Below the pieces are notes generated by a model. That model made no database searches. It was not told the DNA's origin and worked only from the letters and a program-made list of their open reading frames with translations. From Membranipora membranacea (lineage: Eukaryota > Bryozoa > Gymnolaemata > Cheilostomatida > Membraniporidae), in contig OU612067.1 of NCBI GenBank assembly GCA_914767715.1, forward strand, positions 26,262,162 through 26,326,161: a stretch of 64,000 nucleotides of DNA, given 5' to 3'. Position 1 is the first letter of the stretch. Each line of letters begins with the position of its first letter. Positions 38,901-49,477 of this stretch are shown here, piece by piece. A program made the translations under genes and the position numbers.

Positions 38901-41900
38901 AATGACAAGATGACAAGATTATTGGAGGTGACAATTTAATGATAGAATATTTTGTCATATTATATAGATATCAATATATATTATGATGGTGATCATTAAT
39001 TTTGTCAACCCTTTCAGTCAGATGTCAGAGCGCAGTTGACTGCAACTAGACAGCAAGATAATTCATCATGGTTGCCAATTAGAATGAGTTATTGGCCTCA
39101 GCACAGACCTCTTGTCAAAGGAGTAAAATCACCAGAATAGTAGGCCTACCAACTTTATCAATAAATAACCCTGCTCAACAAATACAACAGATCATCATCA
39201 TGGGCTGACATCAGAATTTTGAGCACTTTGGCATAGGGAAGGGAGAATTTCAGTGTGATGTGAGTAACAAAACACTTATTTGATACTACAATAATCAATA
39301 ACTAGGAACATTTAGAGAAGAACACAAATGGTACTCATAAACCTAATGTCACTTCATTTTCACAATGAGTAGGGATCATTCTGATACTCTCATTAATTGT
39401 GAAACAACCCTTTCCTCAACAACATGTCTATAAAAAAGTCACAAAGTTCTCTGAAAAACCTTTGAAAATAACCGAAAGATGACGATAAAGTAACGCGTCT
39501 AACTTGGAGCACCATGTAGTGACTGGCAAATTTCATCATCTGTCTACGATTGCGAGTCGTTTACTACCCATCCTTAAAATCATAGATAGATTGTGACAGC
39601 AAACGAATTTAGATTTTACTGTCACATATACTGCACCGGATTCAAATATACAATATCACGCAATCCAGAAGTATTCTATTGCACAAGAATAGATAGCAGA
39701 GATCACAAACCTTGTTTGTAACTGCCAGCATTTCCTGGTATGAATAAGACTGGTACTCCCATCACAGGGGGGTTAGCCTCTCTATAACAAAATTAGAACA
39801 TCAAATGAGCAACGAGAACTAGATATGTTTTACTGTAAGAGAGTCGGATCTAAATAAGATCCTCAAGGTGAATACTATGAGCTATATCCCCCATAGTGTT
39901 AACTAGCGTAAGCCGGAAGGAAGGGGATGCTGGCTAAGGAAAATGGCTGTCAGTGTGGAGTGGGGGGAGACTTTGGGGGCTCAAGCATAAATTCATGATG
40001 GGTGACCAAGAAATCTCATTTCAAAAACCCGAACATCCACTTAAATTTCCTAGTGTAATAAGTTAGAAATGATGGTTATACCATTGGAACATTGATTACT
40101 TACTTGAATACCATTGCCTGCCCACTACAAAGAAAACAAAAATAGGCCTTCAATAATATTACAGTTTGACTTAGCTGGGCATTTGCTTGAAAGCTCATCT
40201 CACCACTAAGTGACGGATTTACTGTGTTCGATACAATAGAGTTGGCCCTCATATCCCCAAATATCTCACGGACCTAGCGCTAAACTAATTATGGGTTTCG
40301 ATCATGGATGACAACCAAGCATCAACAATGGTTATCTCAAACTATTCCTTCATTTAATGCGCGTGTTTGGCTGATGAGACACGAACCAGTTGAGATAAGT
40401 TTGAGTGAATATTTTAGTAAAAGAATTATCTGTTGCAGAAAATTTAATATTTGAATGATCATTGTCTGACTTACCCTTCACCGTAGGCATAGAGATTGTA
40501 TCTGGGGTATTTTCTTTGAACATCTGATTTCAAGTTCATTTTCTAAAACAAGGCTCATAAAATGTAAACAGAGATAGCTGCAAGTTTTTTCATTGCAGTA
40601 CCGCATGGATATCAACGACGCTGGGGTCCTTTTAGTCCTTGTACTTATTGGTTAATCTGATAAATTGTAAAGAGATTTCAGCGGAGTAGTTATTGCCATG
40701 CAGTGTACCCAGCATTCTCTTAGATATTTTGAGTACTTGTAGTTTCACTATTGGGCTATCTCAAGATTATGCGGTGCCCTCGGCTAATGAGTCCTGTTGA
40801 TTAACACGTTTCCAGAAATATTGTAACTACGGTGCATTTTAAAATTTTTTTTCGATTCGACAGCACTTTGAAGGGAAAATTGCATAATGTACCCTTTTTT
40901 TCAAATGCGATGCATCGGACCATAATGCATCGCAGATCCTTTAGTAAAGAGTAGACAAAGTTGAACATGCTGAGCATCATCCCAGGGGGTCTTTCAATTA
41001 GATAACATTGCTCAAAATTATTGCTCACTCGGTATTCCGATTATACAAGTTCCTTTCCAAATAACTCACTCAGAATGTATTTAGTTTCATCAATTCTTGA
41101 GCGAGCAATTTGTGAGCAAGACCCTCACTCGCTGAATCTCAGAAAGTCAGATTGTGGTATTGGTTGTTATTAGAAGGAAGACCCGACCAGGTGAAGAACT
41201 CGGTCATCATGAAACATCAATACCATTCATCAAGTTGGTGTGGAGTTTTCTAATCTAATGCTAGATTGTGAGGTATGATGAATAAAATCTGTAATTTCCT
41301 TATTCAAAAGGCCTACCTCTAATAAGGCAGTTTGGCATCTATCTCCTTGCTTAATTAATAAATTACTAATTGATTAAGTTAACGTGCCACAAACAACAAA
41401 AGAGAACACAATCATATCTAGGCCTACCCAACTCAAAGTATTAGGCTAGTGTTGACAAGAAAGAGTGGTTCCAAACAGCAACTACTACCTGGAAAAATTG
41501 ACTCATTGCTAGAGTAGAGGGAGTTCATTGCTTGGATGGTCAGTCAGTGGGAAAGTTTGCCAACCAAAGCAGACATTTAAAGTTACTGTTACTAATATAT
41601 ATTATACAAATTCAGAAATCAAAATAATTATACCATTGCCATGCCAAACAGCAATTCTGAAATGGACTCAACTGTCACTCATTGGTAGCGACTGTGGTAT
41701 ACATGAATAAACTATTTAGTAAATTCCAAGTGAAGTAGAAAAATGCATCCATCAATTGATCCTTCCTTGAACCAAGTAGTTAAAGACATAACTGTTAGAA
41801 GTTAAAGTTTAAGCTTGAAGTTAAAGCTTGAACTGATAGTGATACTGATAGTTCAATAGTTGTATGATTTATACAAGCAATACAAGGGTTGATTGATAGA

Positions 41901-42079
41901 ATAATAATAAGACATTAACTTACAATATACTCTGGCATCTCATACATATATGTCATCTCGCACCCATTTGCACCATTGTTTTCCACATACTCATAGATGC
42001 TTGCCAGAAACACAAGAAAGATTGTGCAAAGAGCAAAAATCTTTATCAGCAGGGCCATTTTCTCTGATTTCTTTGACAT
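22549..42079 (-). CDS. PGAP1: PGAP1, GPI inositol-deacylase, complete gene, 22 coding exons, 919 aa
   Basis: ER membrane lipase that removes the acyl chain from inositol of newly attached GPI anchors, allowing export of GPI proteins. Exons (minus): 42079-41924, 40542-40475, 40124-40104, 39781-39711, 38509-38421, 37443-37401, 37196-37108, 36751-36655, 36020-35833, 34993-34874, 34648-34484, 34109-33982, 33612-33477, 33172-32938, 32491-32425, 32124-31977, 26961-26777, 26403-26203, 25705-25570, 25162-25023, 23912-23776, 22688-22549. Every junction is GT-AG and phase-consistent; total 2760 nt, close to the usual vertebrate length of ~922 aa. An N-terminal hydrophobic helix precedes [12 protein letters not shown], then [30 protein letters not shown], the serine-lipase elbow VGHSMGG (Ser ~178), [12 protein letters not shown], and a polytopic C-terminus. 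No obvious lesion. Confidence 0.95.
26461..26506. repeat. 24-bp tandem duplication in a PGAP1 intron
   Basis: TTTTGTAGGCACACATAGGT occurs at 26462 and again at 26486. It is only two copies. Confidence 0.7.
28812..31296 (+). CDS. Three-exon gene of unknown function nested antisense in PGAP1 intron 16, 448 aa
   Basis: Exons 28812-29242, 29664-30393 and 31111-31296, with donors CAC|GTAAGT and CAG|GTGAGT and acceptors CTTTTCAG and TTTCACAG. Phases 2 and 0 join into one 448-codon frame ending AGG TAA. I do not recognise the family. The N-terminus is basic ([10 protein letters not shown]). A short structured-looking piece [20 protein letters not shown] is followed by a long Ser/Thr/Pro-rich, low-complexity middle. 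A conserved-looking C-terminal half has [38 protein letters not shown] and [15 protein letters not shown] (probable helix). No membrane segment or signal peptide is seen. The AGG TAA end overlaps a weak AG|GTAACC donor, so a further exon cannot be excluded. Convergent or divergent transcription through PGAP1 could affect either gene. Confidence 0.75.
31487..31492 (+). promoter_or_regulatory. Candidate polyadenylation signal of the nested gene
   Basis: AATAAA lies 191 bp downstream of the TAA at 31294-31296 and well before the PGAP1 exon on the other strand. Confidence 0.45.
34348..34476. repeat. 26-bp minisatellite, about five copies
   Basis: Diverged units of the form CCCCTAGTTACAGTGTTACA plus TATCCA follow one another with a 26-bp period. 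The array ends within 10 bases of the donor site of PGAP1 exon 11 (34484). Confidence 0.75.
35162..35513. mobile_element. TIR element (~350 bp) with an internal tRNA-like sequence, TA target
   Basis: Left end TACCCGATAGGAGTTTAATT and right end (reverse complement) TACCCTAATAGGAGTTTAGT match over about 20 bases with a small indel. Both ends abut TA, as for Tc1/mariner-type targets. The left end has a 16-bp direct duplication (AGTTTAATTTAGCTAG). The interior holds a tRNA-like segment. No protein is encoded. Confidence 0.65.
35278..35358 (-). repeat. tRNA-like sequence (Ala-TGC-like), decayed
   Basis: On the minus strand: A-box TGTAGTGGTCTAAG, a CTGCC TTGCAAT anticodon arm with TGC in the loop, and a B box GGGTTCAAATCC. 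The acceptor strands pair poorly, so it is unlikely to be a functional tRNA gene. It sits wholly inside the TIR element 35162-35513. Confidence 0.65.
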
Positions 42080-42263
42080 GGTTTCGAATAATATATTCAG
42101 TCATGTAGCCTAAGTACCATCAGGTTTCTTTGCCATATGTTGGGCTTGTTGATACAAGCCAGTTGTTCCTCACATAATATTATCTCAGTCTATGATGTCA
42201 AGAAAGCGCGATAGGGGAAATCTCCAAATAAGAACTTGCAATGAATTTTTATTTGTCTGCTAT

Positions 42264-42304
42264 CTTGAACAGAAGTCATCCTCTCTTTTGTCAGGAGGGG
42301 ATTA
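42264..42304. repeat. Dispersed 41-bp repeat, copy 1
   Basis: Begins CTTGAACAGAAGTCATCC and runs through TCAGGAGGGGATTA. The copy at 45745-45785 differs at one position. It is part of a larger diverged repeat. Confidence 0.7.
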
Positions 42305-43006
42305 CCCCACAGTCTGGTGGATTTTTCTTGTATGTTTTATGCTCGAGTTCGGACTAAACTTTCATAAATGATATCACACTGCTGTTCCTACTGCAATTGA
42401 ATTGGTGGATCAGTGCTAAAATACATGATTGTTAATGTGTGCGAGGTTATGAAGTTATTTTCAATTTACTTTAATTATAAACTTTAAGAAGACCTCAGTC
42501 CTCTACAAAATAATTGTCGCTATTTGCTATGCCATCACATTGGTAGATATGATATGAATCATTTATCAACGTATGCAAATTTTTGTCAGTAAAGGAGCAT
42601 AAAATCTTTCAGCTCGCATTAGATTGATTTAGGACCCGGTAAACAAATTCTAAAATAAAACACGTGTGACATTTTCGATATATCTATGATCCCTATCACC
42701 CCTTTGATATACACGTGTGCATCTCCAATGATCCATAGCACATGCACAGGCGCTACGTAGGAAAGCAAATTGCCAAATGCTTTCAATACTAACAGCAGGA
42801 TGATGGTTGGACACCTTTCATTTTTAGATTTCTACATGTATATATAACTTTTAAGTTCATCTGGGCATTACATCACAAGTCCAGTTCTGTATGGGCATTT
42901 ATGAAAAAAATTCATAGTAGAGGATTTGTTGGTGCAGGCCATGTTGCGTGTAAAAAAATATTTTAGGTACTTAGTATGATTCAATACTCATAGAACGTTT
43001 TGAGAT

Positions 43007-43163
43007 GCGACGGGTGTTGTCAGTCGTGTGGCAGGTGCTGTAAGGGATGGATATGTCTTACAGCACTCATGCGGCCCTAAAGCACCCACAACACTGTGAA
43101 TAGGCTGTAAGAGATGTCCCATACAGTACTTGTACTTGCAATACATCTTACAATACCCGTCGC
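43007..43163. mobile_element. Fold-back / MITE-like element, 157 bp
   Basis: Ends GCGACGGGTGTTGT and its complement ACAATACCCGTCGC form a 14-bp inverted repeat with one mismatch. Two further inverted repeats lie inside: GTGCTGTAAG/CTTACAGCAC (10 bp, perfect) and CTGTAAGAGATG/CATCTTACA. No clear target duplication is seen. Confidence 0.6.
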
Positions 43164-43549
43164 CAGCGCCTGTTTTTAGAGCCCATTCATAACAGCATAA
43201 ATTATTGTTATGGGTGTTTCCTGTCACAACTGTTTTGTTTAGCACTTTTGCTAAATGTCATTACTAAGGTTGGACTAAACTGCAAAATTTTGACATCAAT
43301 CTTATAAAGCGTGGACTGGTTTCTTCACTTGTAAAGGGATTGATTATTCTGCATGGTGGTACTTCTTTTTATTAGCTTTTCTGTCCTCGGCATTCCTTCC
43401 TAAACCCTTTGTTTTCTCCAGAATCACGTCTAACACCTTGCCTTGTCTCTGTGTGTATTTGACTATCTGTCACTGTCTCAACAATGATCTCTGTCTCTGC
43501 CTTCTCTGTTTTTGGGGCTTATTTGCACATCCCTCTTGTTGGGTGGTCT

Positions 43550-43741
43550 TCAAGTTGATCTCGATTCGTTTGCTCTCACAAACAGCTTGTCTATGGTTAA
43601 ATTGGGTCTGAAGGGACTTCCTGTCTTATACCTTAATCGCTCAATGATCTCTGTTCGCTCACTGATCTCTGTTTGCTCCAGATATTTCCATATGTCTGCA
43701 TGCTTGGCCAGAGTTGGGTGGATCTTGGTCAAAATTTGATT
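43550..43741 (-). other. Exon-like frame of unknown, possibly transposon, origin
   Basis: After an acceptor TTGACTGCAG at 43742, a 63-codon frame reads KIHPTLAKHADIWKYLEQTE, then RLRYKTGSPFRPNLTIDKLF, ending at TGA 43550. The composition looks protein-like, and a decayed relative is present near 46025-46085 (TKTHPALVEK, then stops). It is perhaps the C-terminal part of a DNA-transposon protein. No domain is identified. Confidence 0.35.
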
Positions 43742-44455
43742 CTGCAGTCAAAATGTCAAATTAATCCGAGCAGTCTTGACTTCTCAAGTGGAAAAAAAAG
43801 CCAATTCCAGTATCAGTCATAAATGTTTTGGCAGCAATTAATAATTGGCTTTGGTAATTCACTAGCTTGAAATACGGGAATACTCTTTTTTGATCAAGGC
43901 CAGTGCCACCGTAACTACACCGAGGAGATATTTTATATCACAAGACAGAGTGGCAGAATGAATTACTAGCACAATAATTTATTTATGTAACTTGAGGAGG
44001 GAGTTAGCAGTTTACAAATGTTTACAAATGTAACCAGGTAGAAACCTAATATTTACCCATTCACCTGCATTGGGTTGAATATAACTATAGATTGTAAATA
44101 AAAGATAATAGTATGTGTATTTTTAACATAGAGTGGTGGCTGTTACGCTATTGCTAAATTTGGATTGCTCAACAATTTAGGACAAAGACAAGGCCCAGTA
44201 GAACTACTGTGTTGCCTGACCTTGGGCTTTGTGTGTGTGTCAGGAGATGCAGTAGTCCTATGGGTAAGCCAGCCTGACTCACCTTTGTGAAAAATGTATC
44301 GTATGTTTACTTTTGTTTATGATACCTATTGTATTACTTGACCTTACCTTTTATGATCTAATCAGGCCTGGGTACATATAGTTCAATAAATATTTAATGG
44401 GTTCTAACGGCGGATTAAAATATCAAACACAAGATAGTTGTAAAAAAAAAGAGCA

Positions 44456-44463
44456 TATAAATA
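44456..44463 (+). promoter_or_regulatory. TATA box of MGN copy 1
   Basis: TATAAATA 104 bp before the ATG. Equivalent boxes precede copies 2 and 3 at 113 and 119 bp. Confidence 0.65.
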
Positions 44464-44559
44464 GGGCCACAATTATGGCAATGTTTCATAAAGTTCTCAA
44501 CCTGCACCTTGGATCATTTCGGAGATCCTTGCAGCCCTGTCAACTCATACCAATATAGC

Positions 44560-45528
44560 ATGGGAAACAGCTCTAGCTCTACAAACTTCACTTTAAGTGA
44601 GTAACAAATACTATTTCGCCGATTTGGTTTTCCCCATCATTATAATCAATAGACAATTTTTTTATGCAAGTACTTTCAAGGTACTTTGCTGCAGCTTTTT
44701 TCTGTCAGTAATGGTAATATAATTGATCAATCTTTCTTCTTCACAGGTAAAGGTTTTTCTCGTATGTCTTACGGATTAGCGAAGACAAAATGATTATTCC
44801 TGTTCTCGTTTTTTCTAGATGGCTCATATCTGTGGGTATTAAATAGTGACAGCATTCAGATCTGGTCTAGTGCTAACGATTCAAATATAGACATAGATCC
44901 AACTAGGGGTTTCGGCTTCAACCTGCTAGACTTCTCTGAAATCAGTTATGACGGACTGATTGTTTTGATGAAGAAACATATATATTCTAATGGTAGTGAG
45001 GTCACCAGGAGTGTCACCTTGACATGTGAAAACCAGACTGTAGGTTGCTTTGTCTAAATCATTACTCTGCTTGAAATTCTCTAGTTTTCGATCTTGTATT
45101 TTAGTAAAATTGCAACAAACTAGAGTAGATGACTGCTTTCTTTTGATTTACAATTCACGGATCAGGGGAAGATATGAGGCCATGAACAAGTATGGCTATC
45201 GATGTATTTACACTTGTTTTTCTATTTGACTGGTCCGGCAGCTCAAAGATTTAAAATTGCAGCTTGTTAAATGCTAGCCTATATTGTCAAGCTTTGTTTG
45301 AGCAAGAACAAGCCTGAGAGTATGGAGCCTGTGACAAGAATAACTATGTAACGTGAAATCAGCCAGATTATGAGCTAGACTGTATTATGCATTACCTTAC
45401 AAAAGATTTTCTTCTAACGCAAAACAAATTCATATCATTGGTTCTCCCGTTTTCTGTAAAGATGGTTAATGTACTTATGGTGGTTTTTTTTCCAGGTGCT
45501 CCGCGAATTGTTATCTCTAATCCAATAA
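44560..45528 (+). CDS. MGN-family small protein, copy 1, 96 aa, three exons
   Basis: Exons 44560-44596, 44819-45039, 45496-45528. Donors TTTAA|GTGAGT and ACT|GTAGGT and acceptors TTTTCTAG and TTTCCAG give phases 1 and 0. The protein starts MGNSSSSTNF, a strong N-myristoylation context (Gly2, Ser at 5-6). It continues YLWVLNSDSIQIW, then GFGFNLLDFSEISYDG, VTRSVTLTCEN and the short exon-3 helix VLRELLSLIQ. It is the most divergent and shortest of the three copies. No known domain is recognised. The first exon probably directs the protein to the inner face of a membrane. AATAAA overlaps the stop codon, and another lies near 45677. Confidence 0.75.
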
Positions 45529-48122
45529 AACATGAAGAAAGCGCACAAGCATCCGGAGATCAACATGCAAGCTATCTTGACAACTTCACAACGCCGATCA
45601 CAAAAACACCATGTCACTATTATTAATACTTTACCTGATAAAACCATGATGATAATAACTTTTAGACTTTAAGACAATAAATTATTCACAATTATATACC
45701 AAGACTCAAACTCCCTGATGAAATATCATTAAGGCGCTTACTACCTTGAACAGAAGTCATCCACTCTTTTGTCAGGAGGGGATTATCCTATGGTTATATT
45801 GTAATGGATTTTTAACCTCAGTCAAGAACAAGTTGTGCTCAATCATTTTAGATTTTATGGTCCAGAACAGCATCACAATCTTCCAATTGATAGAATTCAC
45901 TGATGAGCGATCAAATCGACAGTAGCCTGTTGTTATATCATTACATTGGTTTACATGATGATAACCGAAACCCGGTACCCAATCACCAATCACCAATCTC
46001 TGCTTGATTATCCCCTGTTTGCTTCAGATGTTTATATATTTTACTTCTCTACCAGAGCTGGGTGGGTCTTGGTCAAAACTGCAGCCTTGGTCATAAATTA
46101 GTCCAATTGTAGTGTTAATTTCTCAATTCGTAAAAAGGTCAAGCACTATCATTCAGAAATGTAATTGCCTTCTTTGATTGACAGCAGCGCCACCATCAAT
46201 ACTCTGGTTTTTATGATTCTTCTCGCTGAACAATTTCTGTAATGCCATTAGTTTTGTCATAAAACATTCTGATCCGTGGTCAAAATACTGAATATTTGAC
46301 TGCATCAGCTAACACTTACCAAATAGAAACATAATGGTACAAGGGTTGGCCAAGAGTTGCTGCTCATAAACTGGGTTATGGAAAAATACATCAATGTGCT
46401 GATATGGTAGCTGCCCACAAGTCGTTTGGTTGGAAACCGAAGGCTGTGTAACCATATGGTAAAACAAGAAAAGCTTTTGCTATTCTGATGCATATGTATT
46501 CATAGCCCATTCCGCTTATTTATCAGTTAAACTATATCACTGTATGCAGTTTGATACCTTCGCCGAAAGCAGGTAATTACAAACAACCTACTCCTCAGTG
46601 TACCAAAAAACCGTTTATCCTCTAAGTTACAAGGATCTAGTCTGCGGTATAATTGACTGACTAACTAGGGAAACTTGGTGTATTGGAAAGAAAATGGTAA
46701 AATTTTTCTCGACTGGTTATCCATAGTTGAATTTCAGGAATTTCCTAAATGAAACCAATGACTCATGATGGCTTTCCTTTTCAGGAAATACACAAATCAA
46801 CATTGTAGAAAACCTATGACCTGATCAAGGAAGAAAACTTGTTGTTGTTACTTAATTAATGAACCAAACTTGAGGAGTGCATCTTTGTAGGTGGCACTAA
46901 ATTCTTAATAACAAGCAGTAAAAGAACAATATTTGTAACAATACAAGGTCTTTTCTCCCAGTCCATACAGCACAAATAATATAATATTGCTGTTGGTCAT
47001 ATGTGACCATGACTGCACCTGCATTGAGAACAACATTTGAAACCGTGCTACATTTAAGCTCAAATGGCAATGAGGAACTTGCATCTTTCACTTTGGCTCA
47101 ATGAAAATAGCTAGAGATATCAGATATCCATTGAAATAACGGTTGATCAATCAGTCCTCAAAAAGCGATCACGCATCAACTACCAATCTGTGTCAGTCAT
47201 TACGTCATTATGGTATTTTGTTGACGCATCTGAACTGAAATGTGATTTTTTACCATATACGAGGGAAGCATTGCCGAAGGTAAAGTTTGCCATTTTTCAG
47301 GCTTGAAATACCGAAATTGATAATTTTTAACGTTACTCAACCTCATACCTTCATTTAAACTCCAATAAAGCTGGTGAATACTGGTAATATATAGGTTACA
47401 TTTAGTCGCCCCAAAACTAGGTTATAATTATTCCACTTGCTGGGTATGTAGATTTACAACGCAATGTTAAAAGTATGTAGAACATCAATTTCAAATCAGA
47501 AGTTTGTGAGAAATAAAGCCGTAAGTTTGAATATTCATTAAATTGTAGAAATACAATAAAAGCACAAAGGTCCGATGGGTAAAAATCATGGCTGCAAGCC
47601 AATCAGAGCAGCTTTGAGTTTTGGAATGCTAACCAACCCCCAACCCCAATTATGGATGGAATAATGCTGTAAAATTGTGCTATTTACAATTCTTCGACTT
47701 TTCAACTGGTGTTGCATCTTGTTTGATATTGGGAGAAAATAAACCAGTTATCATAAAGAAGTAAGTTGAGTACCAGGCGTGTTCTGGTTGACAGAATGAC
47801 AATGAGCAGGAAGAAATGCTTTCATCACTGTCGGCCAGAGATGGCTCTTGCAACAAGTTTTCAAAGTTCTGTATACTTGTCATCCATCCTCACCTGATAG
47901 CGACATTCACCTTGTGACTTTGTACTCAGGCCATATCTTGTTGACTCCTCGTCACTTGGAACTTTAACACTTCATCGGCTAACATTTTCCATTCGCATTT
48001 TTGGACCTTTTAAACCAATCGGCGACCAGCTTGATATCTTGTGATGAGTTAGGTCAGGTTACGTCTCATTTCCTTCATATTATATTGATGATGCAATAGG
48101 GTTGACTCAGCATTTTCTGAGC
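45529..48122. other. Spacer between MGN copies 1 and 2
   Basis: Contains the second copy of the 41-bp repeat (45745-45785) and a decayed relative of the 43550 exon-like frame (~46025-46085). Minus-strand frames 46897-47091 and 47680-47883 lack splice or motif support. Confidence 0.5.
45745..45785. repeat. Dispersed 41-bp repeat, copy 2
   Basis: One mismatch to 42264-42304. Similarity around the two sites is weaker, which suggests an old duplicated or mobile segment. Confidence 0.7.
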
Positions 48123-48128
48123 TATAAA
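48123..48128 (+). promoter_or_regulatory. TATA box of MGN copy 2
   Basis: TATAAA followed by GG, 113 bp upstream of the ATG at 48236. Confidence 0.65.
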
Positions 48129-48235
48129 GGCGTTTGACGAGGCACGTTTGAGTAGCGCTGACAAACCTTAGTCTTAGACTGTACTTTTATCACAGCAGAA
48201 GCAAAACACGGCAATAAACCTTGCTTATATCTGGA

Positions 48236-49477
48236 ATGGGAAATACACACAGCATATTTAAATTAAGTAAGTCTCTTTATTCAATGAATACAAAATCTAC
48301 AAGACAAGTTGTTTATTGCAGCATAAATTCTTGTCAGGAGTTATCTCAGATTACATGGTGCCGATTTTTTGTGTAAAGGCTGCATCGTGCATATGAGATT
48401 GGCTAGTAAATGTACAGTTTTATCCATTCAGTAACTATAAATAAGACCTGTTACGACCACAGCATTAAGCTTTATAAATCGTTGGCCGGGTTTACCAAGG
48501 AGATCTAGTCACATAACAGAATTTCATGATTTAAAAAAAAGTTGTTGTATTTTGAATAACAATTTCTTGAGCCCTGACATTGTTTATTGCAGAAGGCACA
48601 TACTTATGGGTTCTGGATGGCAGCAAAGTCGAAATTATCTCCTCTATGACAAATCATCTCTACCCTAACCTTGAGAACTCTAATGAAAACACCAGACAAG
48701 TTCCTGAGCAAGGAACAGGCTTCAATCTGTCAGACTTTTCAGAGATTGAGTTTGCAGGAGCCAAGGCTGATGGCGGTCGACCAAGTGTTCAACTGAGGAA
48801 ACATCAGCACACTAGTAGCTCACATGTCACAAACACGGTCACATTTCTCTGTGACAACTTAAGTGTGAGTTACCCCCATAGACAACAACCGATAAACAAA
48901 TTTCATGTCATGTATATGGTTTGTCTGTACAGTTGTAATCAAACTCATTTTAGAACCCTTTCACCATCTGTTTGTACCAGCTAATAGTGTCGAATGATGG
49001 TGGAATTGGATTTAGAAATGATCCAAATATGTTACAGAGTTTTTGTGATTGATTGGTATAATTTACTACAAACACTGACACTGACACTGACACTTTGATA
49101 CTAAAAGAAAACCATTGGTCCTATCTTTGGCATCGTTAAATAATAACTTGAGATAGTGAAGCATTAATGGAAATATGGCACTCGTCTGGTAAACAATTGT
49201 TTGCATTATTCCTCATTCATTGATGTACATGGAAACTTTAAGTTTAGATTGAAGTTATTTTTCTTAATACATTTAAATAGTGTGTCATGTTGTTTCTGTG
49301 TACATAATTGGTACTATAGTAATATGTTGTAAATAATAAATGTGTATTACTACCACTTGTTGCTCATTGACTATGTTTTGCTTTAACTTAAAAACATTGC
49401 ATACTATAAAAAAATAATTTTCTTGCATGTTACAGGTGTTTAATGAATTGGTAGATGTGATAAGATCACAGCATTAG
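48236..49477 (+). CDS. MGN-family small protein, copy 2, 114 aa, three exons
   Basis: Exons 48236-48266, 48593-48864, 49436-49477. Donors TTAA|GTAAGT and AGT|GTGAGT and acceptors TTATTGCAG and GTTACAG give phases 1 and 0. It starts MGNTHSIFKL (Gly2, Ser6: predicted N-myristoylation). The core is GTYLWVLDGSKVEIISSM, an acidic/polar loop, GTGFNLSDFSEIEFAG, VQLRKHQHTSSS and VTFLCDN, and it ends VFNELVDVIRSQH. It is small, soluble and probably mostly beta with a C-terminal helix. Copy 3 has nearly the same exon 2, so the pair arose by a recent duplication. Confidence 0.85.

Larger units (their letters stand above)
34874..42079 (-). other. PGAP1: PGAP1 catalytic (luminal lipase) region, exons 1-10
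   Basis: Exon 1 supplies a signal-anchor helix ([16 protein letters not shown]). Exons 4-5 hold [28 protein letters not shown]. The nucleophile elbow GHSM|GG is split exactly by the exon 7/8 junction (phase 0). [12 protein letters not shown] and [20 protein letters not shown] follow. The catalytic His segment [12 protein letters not shown] is in exon 10. The 21-nt exon 3 (40124-40104) is a micro-exon that an automatic gene finder could miss. Confidence 0.9.
42080..44455. other. Intergenic interval between PGAP1 and the MGN gene array
   Basis: PGAP1 and MGN copy 1 are divergently transcribed. The interval holds a dispersed repeat (42264-42304), a fold-back element (43007-43163) and an exon-like minus-strand frame (43550-43741). 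Otherwise nothing is recognised. Confidence 0.5.

Noticed and set aside
46782-46810. TTTTCAG followed by a short frame EIHKSTL and stop, like an MGN third exon
   Set aside because: Lacks the VxxEL pattern and has no matching exons 1 and 2.
46897-47883. Two minus-strand frames (46897-47091 and 47680-47883)
   Set aside because: Somewhat protein-like, but no junction, homology or repeat evidence supports them.
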